The notes under the pieces were generated by a model. The model worked only from the letters and a program-made list of their open reading frames with translations, was not told the origin of the DNA and ran no database searches. DNA of 33,270 nucleotides from Gammaproteobacteria bacterium (GTDB lineage Bacteria > Pseudomonadota > Gammaproteobacteria > Xanthomonadales > Xanthomonadaceae), in NCBI GenBank assembly GCA_025352045.1, contig JANXUD010000091.1:1-33270 (forward strand), in the 5' to 3' direction. Shown here in pieces: positions 27,408-33,270 of this stretch. Both the position numbers and the translations under genes were made by a program. The number at the start of each line of letters is the position of its first letter. Position 1 is the stretch's first letter.

Positions 27408-27854
27408 ATGGATCGAACGTTGTTCCTCTCATATCTGACGCTGGTTCTGATCACTGCATCGGGTTGCGGACACAGTGCACCCGTGAAGTCCGGAGCCCCC
27501 ACGATTGGCCTTGCCGACAAGACAAGTATCTGCGAGCTTGTTGCGCTAGGTGGCCGCGCAGAAGGCAGAAAAGTCCGACTCGACGCCGTGTATACAACTG
27601 ATCGCTTCGAGTCTACTTCTATAACTGACCCGAAATGTCCCGGCATAGTAGTTCGTGCACGCGATGCGGACTCCGTCGATCCAAGCATGAAAGAGTTTGA
27701 TACTGCCGTGCTTGGCAGTGTTGAAGATCACTCTGTCCGAGTGTTCGCGTTCGATGTGTCGGGAACATTCGAATGGACAAGCGGAAAGAAGCCTCACGGA
27801 ATTCTTTTCATCGAAAGGGTATGGGCTTTCAAGCGAATCCCCTACACTCAATAA
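27408..27854 (+). CDS. Putative lipoprotein, possible immunity protein
   Basis: This 148-residue protein starts with a short hydrophobic signal ending L-I-T-A-S-G-C, a plausible lipobox. The mature part is beta-rich with I-C-E-L-V-A-L-G-G-R-A-E-G-R-K-V-R-L-D-A and a second Cys pair around D-P-K-C-P. The ATG at 27408 has AGGTG seven bases upstream; an ATG two codons earlier is too close to it. The gene lies immediately after the Rhs-core/HExxH gene on the same strand. A cell-envelope immunity protein against that toxin is the natural inference, but no family was recognised. The 175 bases downstream to 28029 hold nothing I can identify. Confidence 0.6.
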   Translation: MDRTLFLSYLTLVLITASGCGHSAPVKSGAPTIGLADKTSICELVALGGRAEGRKVRLDAVYTTDRFESTSITDPKCPGIVVRARDADSVDPSMKEFDTAVLGSVEDHSVRVFAFDVSGTFEWTSGKKPHGILFIERVWAFKRIPYTQ

Positions 27855-28029
27855 TAGTGCGACGGTGGCCTACTACTATGATAGGTCACTGAATTTTCCG
27901 CGCTTTGGGTGCGTTTAGTACTCGTCGGTGACGTTCTGCACCTACGCTGGTCAGTCTGAAAATGCTGGTTAGCGTGGAAGTGCCGGCTGGCTTGGCTGGC
28001 GCCAATGGGCAGGTCGCTGGCGGTACGCA

Positions 28030-28899
28030 CTAACCCGAGCCAGCCAACATCAAGGGCTGTCCACCCGGCCGGCAGCGACGATAGGTGTAAGGCACCAAAG
28101 GATCGAGGGGCTCTTCAATAGCTTGCCCGGATTTAGCGGCGATCAACCGAAGCACTCGGCAGGGTTGGTGGATGACGTTGTTGATCTGTTGCCAGAGCAC
28201 GTCGTTATCGACCTCAAGGCGGAAGCTGAAATCGGGGAGCAGCACCAGGAGCTCCTTGGTTAGAGCGACTGCCTGCTCAGCGTGCGGTCGAACACACGGA
28301 TGTCTGCAGAAACCAGGCAACGCCTTGATGAGATAGCGCGCCGCGATCCATTGGCGGCCATGCTGCTTGAGACAGTAAACCCGAAAGGCGGCGGCAAGGG
28401 CGATGAAACCATAGACGTCGCCCCGCTCGTAGAGCCGCTCAAGATCGAGATACGAAATCCATCCTCGATTGGCTTCGTAGCGTTCAGCATCGTCGCCAGG
28501 AAAGTCGTATAGCGGGGATAGCCCGCCCTCTATGAGGAACGGACGGATGTTCGCCTCAATCGTGCGAAGGCTTTGGCCTCGGAGGCTCAGCACGCCGAGC
28601 GGCCATCTGAGAACGGGCTCGATGGTGGGGTGTCTGGCGACCAGAAGTTCTTGGCGAGCACGGGAAAGGGTTCGAGAGCCGTCGCGGTAATGGCTGATTT
28701 CGTCGGAGCGCATCGCGAGCGGATCAGCTTGACGGACGCGTTTCAGAAGATATCGCGCCTGTAGCGAATCCTCGCCACCCTCCGCAAGCGTCCAGGCGGT
28801 CCACACGATCTTTGCATGAAGGCTGTCGCTGGGATCGCGCCTTGGGCGACCACGCCGCGGTCGATCCAGCGCGGTAAAAGCATCGTGCAATGCGCCCAT
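28030..28899 (-). CDS. Hypothetical protein upstream of the tns genes
   Basis: This 289-residue protein begins M-G-A-L-H-D-A-F-T-A-L-D-R-P-R-R-G-R-P-R-R-D. A basic linker is followed by a long helical region with R-Y-L-L-K-R-V and several Trp and Tyr residues (G-W-I-S-Y-L-D-L-E-R-L-Y-E-R-G-D-V-Y-G-F). No catalytic motif is evident. The start at 28899 is supported by GGAGA seven bases upstream; a longer frame adds 17 residues without a ribosome site. It is divergent from the small tns-proximal gene and lies between the Rhs cluster and tnsAB. It may be cargo or an accessory protein of the transposon. I do not recognise the family. Confidence 0.55.
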   Translation of the reverse strand: MGALHDAFTALDRPRRGRPRRDPSDSLHAKIVWTAWTLAEGGEDSLQARYLLKRVRQADPLAMRSDEISHYRDGSRTLSRARQELLVARHPTIEPVLRWPLGVLSLRGQSLRTIEANIRPFLIEGGLSPLYDFPGDDAERYEANRGWISYLDLERLYERGDVYGFIALAAAFRVYCLKQHGRQWIAARYLIKALPGFCRHPCVRPHAEQAVALTKELLVLLPDFSFRLEVDNDVLWQQINNVIHQPCRVLRLIAAKSGQAIEEPLDPLVPYTYRRCRPGGQPLMLAGSG

Positions 28900-28997
28900 G
28901 GCAATCTCCAACGAAAGTCGCCTGTTAGAGGGCATTTTCACTGGATGCAATGTCTGTGGCTAGGGACTAGGGTTCGATTTCAACCTGATGCCCTGAG

Positions 28998-29270
28998 ATG
29001 GATATGACGTTACCCAGAGCCACTGCCGACGAGTTGTCCGCTGCTTGGGTAGCCAGTACCTACGGCGGTCTGGTTCCGGCCAAGGATCTGTCGCGGCTGC
29101 TGGGCTTTCCGACGCCCGCGGCGCTCCGTCGCGCCCATGCCACGGGGCGATTGCCGGTTCCGCTGTTCAGGCTTCAAGGGCGACGCGGGTTGTTCGCGCA
29201 CGCGGGTGACGTCAGCGCCTATATGCGCGCTCAGGGGCACGCGACGCAGGCGGAGGGAGAAACAACATGA
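28998..29270 (+). CDS. Small winged-helix/MerR-like DNA-binding protein
   Basis: This is a 90-residue protein. The segment G-G-L-V-P-A-K-D-L-S-R-L-L-G-F-P-T-P-A-A-L-R-R-A, then R-L-P-V-P-L-F-R, then R-R-G-L-F-A-H-A-G-D-V-S-A-Y-M-R-A, has the layout of excisionase/MerR-like winged-helix proteins: a helix-turn-helix, a wing and a final helix. It is transcribed in the same direction as tnsAB, about 240 bases upstream, and could regulate the transposase operon or act as an accessory DNA-binding factor. The start is uncertain between ATG codons at 28998 and 29004; neither has a strong ribosome site. The role is inferred from position. Confidence 0.55.
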   Translation: MDMTLPRATADELSAAWVASTYGGLVPAKDLSRLLGFPTPAALRRAHATGRLPVPLFRLQGRRGLFAHAGDVSAYMRAQGHATQAEGETT

Positions 29271-29317
29271 CGTAGTCCTGAAGAGCGCATTTCTAGCCGG
29301 AGGCTGGAAAAAGAAAA

Positions 29318-29339
29318 CCCGCGAGCTGGAACTCACGGG
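29318..29339 (+). terminator. Hairpin between the small DNA-binding gene and tnsAB
   Basis: CCCGCGAG (29318-29325) and CTCACGGG (29332-29339) form a stem with one internal mismatch and a six-base loop. It is flanked by AAAA on the left and CTTT on the right. It lies 48 bases after the stop of the small gene, suggesting that this gene is terminated separately from tnsAB. The rest of 29271-29509 shows no gene. Confidence 0.4.
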
Positions 29340-29509
29340 CTTTCAGATCGGCGACGTAGATTGCCGTCGTTGCCGGCACTTTCCCCCTCTCCGAATCCCC
29401 TGTCAAGCCTGCCAAGGCCCGGCACGGGCGCCTTTGTGCCGATCACGCCTAGCGGCTGGTCGCGGCCAACGACGGTGCTGCCCGGGTTTTGGCGCGGAGG
29501 AGTAAAAAA

Positions 29510-31939
29510 ATGACCACAGATCCCGACATTGGCGGTCCGAGTTTCGAGGACCGGCAACTGGTGTACGCCCGAATGGGGTTGAGTGAACAAGGCCGAAGGC
29601 ACATCGAAAACATGGTGCTGGAAAGCGGACGTCGCGACGTGGCACGTGCCGCGTTGACCAACGTCCGGGTCCGCCACAACTCAGTGAAGAACGGAATGTC
29701 CCGGGTCGTTGAAAGTCACACATGCGAACTTGTTTGCGCCTACGAACTCGAGCTCGATCCGAACGTGATTGGCTACTACACCCAAGTGCCATGTCGCCGG
29801 GTGCAGCGAACGACCCAGCATGGCGGCAATCATTTCTCGACTGCCCATTTGGACTTCCTGGTGTTCCGGCATGGCGGCGTTGAACTCATCGAGTGCAAAC
29901 AGGAAAGCTGGCTGGAGAAAAAGGGCGCAGCTCCTGGCTCGCTATGGATAAAGAATGGCTCTGGCTGGACTCACCCGCCTTATGCGGACTGGGCCACGAA
30001 ACACGGATTGGAGTTTTCTGTCTGGGTAGGGCCCAATCCGCCCGGAATTTATCTGCAAAATTTGGAGGCTTGCAATGCAATGTTGGGGACGCCCCTCGAC
30101 GGCTATGAAAAAGAGACAGTGGATCGAGCACTGGCACGAATCAGGAGCAGACCGACCACCATCGAGGACCTGGGCGAAGATATTCCAGGCGTCGACGAAC
30201 GTCTGGCGCTGTGGATGATGGCCAACGCTGTGGCGTTTGGTCCCTGGAAGAGTACGGCGGTCAATTTGACGGACCGGTTCTTCCTTTACGCCGATTCAGC
30301 GCAAGCGCGGCTAGTCGACTCCACGTTGCTGCAATCCGTAGTTCATGCCAACGCGCAGCTCAACATCCAAGATCCGATTCTCGCAGCTTCCGCCAAGGAC
30401 CTGGCCAAAGCGCGGGAGCGGCTCGCCCGGTTGGAGCTGATCGAATCCGGCGAGCTGCCGCCGAGTGTGCGAATGACCCAATTGGCGTTGCGTGTGAGCA
30501 AGGCCGTGGCCAACGGCCAATCGCCATTGTCGGTGTGCCTGACGCGCTACTCGAAGAGTGGCAACCGGGCGCCGCGTTTGTTGCCTGATCAGGAGCAGGC
30601 AATCGAAACTGTCATTGCACAGCACTGGAACAAAGGCAGAGTCCGTCGCGCCAAGGACTTGTTCCATGTTTTCGAGAAGGAATGCGAGCGTCTCGGCGTT
30701 GAACCCAGCGGACGATCACGGTTAGATGCGCGCCGGCGAAGTGAAAATCCCCTTCGGCATGCACTTGCGACTGGCGGGTTCCGTGCCTATCACGCCGTGC
30801 GTCCCAGCACCGACCCAAGGTCGCGTTCGCTCGTTCCGTTGGGCTACGGCCAGGTGTTGCACATCGACTCGTCGGATTTGGACGTCCGTTGCGCACCAGA
30901 CCTGATTAAGCTATTTCCCGCCGCCAAAGCGAAATTCTACATCGGTTTGGACGGTGCGACCGGTGACACCATGGCGCATGCATTGATCTTTGGGCCGGCC
31001 AGAACAGATGGTTTGGCGCTACTTATGCGCGAATGCGTCCGGCGAAACGGCATCTTGCCTCGGATGATCCACGTCGACCGTGGTCCCGAGAATACGTCGC
31101 GCTGGATCGAAGAATTCTGCGAAGGGCAGATCGGTATACGACACTCACCGACCGCGGGAAGCGCTTGGAACGGGATCGCCGAGAACGCGATCAAACAGGT
31201 CAACGATCAGGTGGCGCACCTGATGATCGGAAGCACAGCCCCGGATCAGAAGGGGCGGAAGGTGGATGGCCGCTTCAAGAGCGACAAAAACGCTAGGACA
31301 GCATTCACGACGGTCCTCGATCGCTTCATCGAGTTCGCCTACGGGCACTTGCCGAACACGCCGCGGGCTGACGGTCAGACACCAACAGAGAAAAAAATGG
31401 AAGCGATCGCGACGTATGGGGTAATGGGAGTCCCATGCGAATGGAATGACGATTTTCTCATCCGAACGTCAGTTCGGGTGCTCTGCAAGGGCAAGCCAAG
31501 CGCGCAGCGCGGGATTCGCACTGCCGATGGTTACTTTTGCAGCCACGAATTGCAGGTTGTCTTGCGATCGCACTTGCCGGAGCAAACGCGAAGTGACTGC
31601 TGTCGTCCGGACGTTTTGTACGTGCGCATCGCTGGTAGCTGGTTGAAGGCCTTCCACAGTCGTGTCCAAAGCATGGCGATGCTAACGGACGCCGAGAGAT
31701 TGTTCGAAATGCTTTGGACACCGATCGGAAGGACCGGATCGAGACGGCGGCGAGAGGATCTGTCCCGGATACGCCATACACGCCTGAAGCTGGCCGAGAT
31801 TGCCGGCCCCGCGACGAGCCACCTGGCCCCGTCGCAGCAGCCCATTGCGGAAGTACCGAGCGAGCCGAGCTTTGAGCGATCGCTGAACGTCGACCCTGAA
31901 GAACTGCTCCTCCCGTTCGACGAGCGGGAAGACTACTAA
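29510..31939 (+). CDS. TnsA-TnsB fusion transposase
   Basis: This 809-residue protein combines two Tn7 transposase subunits. The N-terminal part has a TnsA-like nuclease core with E79 or E81, Asp115 in H-L-D-F-L-V-F and E128-C-K130, corresponding to the restriction-endonuclease-like site that cuts the 5' ends. The middle holds helical DNA-binding regions. The C-terminal part has a retroviral-integrase-like DDE core: Asp453 (H-I-D-S-S), Asp523 (H-V-D-R-G) and Glu558 (I-A-E-N-A), with exactly 34 residues between the last two, as in TnsB. The start is ATG at 29510, with GGAGG nine bases upstream; an upstream in-frame TTG is not needed. The stop overlaps the tnsC ATG by one base. Fused TnsAB is known in some Tn7-like and CRISPR-associated elements. 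Confidence 0.9.
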   Translation: MTTDPDIGGPSFEDRQLVYARMGLSEQGRRHIENMVLESGRRDVARAALTNVRVRHNSVKNGMSRVVESHTCELVCAYELELDPNVIGYYTQVPCRRVQRTTQHGGNHFSTAHLDFLVFRHGGVELIECKQESWLEKKGAAPGSLWIKNGSGWTHPPYADWATKHGLEFSVWVGPNPPGIYLQNLEACNAMLGTPLDGYEKETVDRALARIRSRPTTIEDLGEDIPGVDERLALWMMANAVAFGPWKSTAVNLTDRFFLYADSAQARLVDSTLLQSVVHANAQLNIQDPILAASAKDLAKARERLARLELIESGELPPSVRMTQLALRVSKAVANGQSPLSVCLTRYSKSGNRAPRLLPDQEQAIETVIAQHWNKGRVRRAKDLFHVFEKECERLGVEPSGRSRLDARRRSENPLRHALATGGFRAYHAVRPSTDPRSRSLVPLGYGQVLHIDSSDLDVRCAPDLIKLFPAAKAKFYIGLDGATGDTMAHALIFGPARTDGLALLMRECVRRNGILPRMIHVDRGPENTSRWIEEFCEGQIGIRHSPTAGSAWNGIAENAIKQVNDQVAHLMIGSTAPDQKGRKVDGRFKSDKNARTAFTTVLDRFIEFAYGHLPNTPRADGQTPTEKKMEAIATYGVMGVPCEWNDDFLIRTSVRVLCKGKPSAQRGIRTADGYFCSHELQVVLRSHLPEQTRSDCCRPDVLYVRIAGSWLKAFHSRVQSMAMLTDAERLFEMLWTPIGRTGSRRRREDLSRIRHTRLKLAEIAGPATSHLAPSQQPIAEVPSEPSFERSLNVDPEELLLPFDEREDY

Positions 31940-32958
31940 TGAGGATTCAGCACCCCGGCTATGTAGGGCCGCGCAAGCGACTGCGCGAGGCGCTGGACGA
32001 ACATCGCCCCGGGCACATGGTGTTCCTCATCGGCCCATCAGGCGTGGGCAAAACCACCATGCGTCACTCCGTGATGCAGGAGATGTTCGGCAAGCCTGCC
32101 TATTGGGGGCGCGGACGAATGCCGGCAATAGAAACATATGTCACGTTGCCGAAAAATGCGTACTTCAGCTCCCGCGAACTCGCCAAGGCCATGCTCAATG
32201 AATTGCACGCGCCGACGCTCGACTGGCTATTCAGGGGCGGCAACTTCGATCCTTCAACAGAACAGGCAATCAAGGCGGAACTGGCCGAGTGCGCTAGCAC
32301 CTGGAACGTTCTCCGGCCGAGGCAGGCGACCGAAGGTGAGTACTGGGGCATGATCCAACGAAGTCTGCCCGTTCGCGGATGCAAGTATGTGTCGTTAGAC
32401 CAGGTAACCGCGCTGCTCGTGAACCACCGAGACACCTCGCCGGCCGATCACATTTTGAATCTCATGGTGCTGGCCGAAACCACCGGCGTGATGTTCATCA
32501 TGACGGGTGTGCAAAGCGCGTCGCGTCTCTGGGCGGTGCATTCAGAACTACGTCGACGCGTCGTTACGGTGTGGGTTCCTCCCTATAGCGAGAGGCGTCC
32601 CCAGGATCGATTACCCTTCCTAAGACTGCTAACCTCGCTCAGCGCAAAATATTCTCTGTCCCGCAAGAACCTGTTGTTGGGCATGCCCAGCGACATCCTG
32701 GCCGCGACCGGCGGCGTGTTCTCGGAGATTGTCCAGTTACTTGATCGGGCCAAAGACCGAGCTGGAGCGGAGGACCGTAGCCACATGTCGAAGCGCGACA
32801 TCGAGGCGTGCTACTACGCGGACGCGGATTTGAAGGCGCTCTGGCGCGACATAGATTCGTTCGAGGAATCGATGCTCGCCGGCGACGTTTCGAAGCGATC
32901 TGCATTGATACAAGCCCGCTGGGCGGCCGCAGCGCCGGTGGGAGCAAACACGGAATGA
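31939..32958 (+). CDS. tnsC: TnsC-type AAA+ ATPase
   Basis: This 339-residue AAA+ protein links target selection to the transposase by forming ATP-dependent filaments on DNA. The Walker A motif is G32-P-S-G-V-G-K38-T39-T. A strand C-K-Y-V-S-L-D-Q lies where Walker B is expected, with the usual D-E replaced by D-Q. A sensor-1-like V-M-F-I-M-T-G-V-Q follows. The last 100 residues form a small helical lid. The gene starts inside the stop codon of tnsAB (TAATG) and its own stop overlaps the tniQ start (ATGA), so the three are tightly coupled. Confidence 0.85.
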   Translation: MRIQHPGYVGPRKRLREALDEHRPGHMVFLIGPSGVGKTTMRHSVMQEMFGKPAYWGRGRMPAIETYVTLPKNAYFSSRELAKAMLNELHAPTLDWLFRGGNFDPSTEQAIKAELAECASTWNVLRPRQATEGEYWGMIQRSLPVRGCKYVSLDQVTALLVNHRDTSPADHILNLMVLAETTGVMFIMTGVQSASRLWAVHSELRRRVVTVWVPPYSERRPQDRLPFLRLLTSLSAKYSLSRKNLLLGMPSDILAATGGVFSEIVQLLDRAKDRAGAEDRSHMSKRDIEACYYADADLKALWRDIDSFEESMLAGDVSKRSALIQARWAAAAPVGANTE

Positions 32959-33270
32959 GTTCGCCCGCATCAAGCGCTGGACCGCGACCCTGTTGGACCG
33001 TTCTGCCTCCGGTTCCACTGATGGGGGTCGGCACCGAACTGGTCGAATCGGTGGAGCACTATGCCTCCCGACTCGCATGGATCACCGGCACAAGCGTTGA
33101 CCGGCTATGCGCCCTGCCGTCGCCCTTTGACGAACCTGCGCCAGGAAAACCCGGCGGGACCAATAGGTTCTGTGGCCCGGGCAAGACGTACCAGCGACGA
33201 ATCGAAAATCTCGAAGCGTTAACTGGCGTCGAGACCATTCGTTGCGGCTCCTTCCTCGTGTTGGAAGAAC
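32955..33270 (+). CDS. tniQ: TniQ/TnsD family target-selection protein (partial)
   Basis: The frame starts with ATG at 32955, overlapping the tnsC stop, and runs off the right edge with 105 codons visible. The N-terminus reads L-P-P-V-P-L-M-G-V, E-L-V-E-S-V-E-H-Y-A-S-R-L-A-W-I-T-G, and later I-E-N-L-E-A-L-T-G, which resembles the start of TniQ-domain proteins that recruit TnsC to the target. The zinc-ribbon part would lie beyond the edge. Whether it is a short TniQ or a long TnsD-type sequence-specific protein cannot be told. The latter would fit insertion next to the hemerythrin gene. Confidence 0.8.
   Translation, partial: MSSPASSAGPRPCWTVLPPVPLMGVGTELVESVEHYASRLAWITGTSVDRLCALPSPFDEPAPGKPGGTNRFCGPGKTYQRRIENLEALTGVETIRCGSFLVLEE

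Larger units (their letters stand above)
18716..33270. mobile_element. Tn7-like transposon (left end, cargo, tnsAB-tnsC-tniQ); right end beyond window
   Basis: The element is defined by a terminal array of about 13-bp direct repeats at 18728-18893 and by a Tn7-type transposition operon at 29510 to the edge (TnsA-TnsB fusion, TnsC, TniQ). Base composition drops from a core that is strongly GC-rich to an AT-richer cargo with different codon use. The exact terminus is not certain. Tn7-type ends begin with TG, and TGG at 18716 is the best candidate just outside the first repeat. The position immediately downstream of a gene terminator suits TnsD/TniQ-type site-specific insertion. Cargo lies between this end and tnsAB, not on the far side of the tns genes as in Tn7 itself. 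Confidence 0.65.

Noticed and set aside
27855-28029. Possible second Rhs fragment (frame with V-A-Y-Y-Y-D-R)
   Set aside because: Too short, no core motif and the frame soon stops.
28964-28985. tRNA T-arm-like GGTTCGATTTCAACC before the small tns-proximal gene
   Set aside because: The five-pair T stem does not form around the TTCGA loop and no acceptor, D or anticodon arms are present.

Overview
The window joins two very different stretches of a high-GC gammaproteobacterial chromosome. Gene content and style (tandem YkvA/thioesterase/acyltransferase genes, a sigma-54 and NtrC-type glnA promoter, an S9 peptidase, a REP sequence of the form common in Pseudomonas and Xanthomonadaceae) suggest a Lysobacter/Luteimonas/Stenotrophomonas-like member of the Xanthomonadaceae. 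This is inferred from gene families, not from a marker gene.

Bases 1 to about 18,715 are core chromosome. On the plus strand are the end of a YceI-like gene, a phospholipase D/cardiolipin synthase-type lipoprotein, a YkvA-domain protein, a hotdog thioesterase, a lysophospholipid acyltransferase and a YheT-like hydrolase, together a lipid and envelope neighbourhood. Next come an undecaprenyl-diphosphatase with an unusual 300-residue C-terminal extension (minus), a low-affinity iron permease-family protein, and a short-chain dehydrogenase broken by an out-of-frame internal deletion. A tightly coupled minus-strand operon follows (universal stress protein, metallo-beta-lactamase/beta-CASP protein, P-type cation ATPase), preceded by a palindromic FNR/Anr-type site. 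A histidine kinase, glnA, an S9 peptidase and a hemerythrin-domain protein complete the core part.

From about 18,716 to beyond the right edge lies a lower-GC Tn7-like transposon. Its left boundary is marked by an array of about 13-bp direct repeats just after the hemerythrin terminator. Its transposition genes are a TnsA-TnsB fusion, TnsC and the start of TniQ/TnsD (29,510 to the end). About 10 kb of cargo lies between the repeats and these genes, and it looks like defence and conflict cargo: (a) a minus-strand operon of RHH antitoxin, GNAT, XRE regulator and ImmA/IrrE peptidase; (b) a divergent plus-strand ubiquitin-like conjugation operon (Multi_ubiq Ubl, E2-like/E1 ThiF fusion, DUF6527-like protein, then a DUF4238 protein); (c) a SirB1-type transglutaminase-like protein, an orphan Rhs-core protein with an HExxH domain, and a lipoprotein; and several unrecognised small genes.

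The most interesting feature is the centre of the island at 21.7 to 21.9 kb. Back-to-back promoters for operons (a) and (b) share a cluster of AATAGCYA repeats at one- and two-turn spacing, so the RHH antitoxin could control both the toxin-like operon and the Ubl pathway. Ubl/E1/E2 operons of this type have been described by others. Their physical and possibly regulatory linkage to an RHH-GNAT-XRE-ImmA operon inside a Tn7-like element is what may be new.
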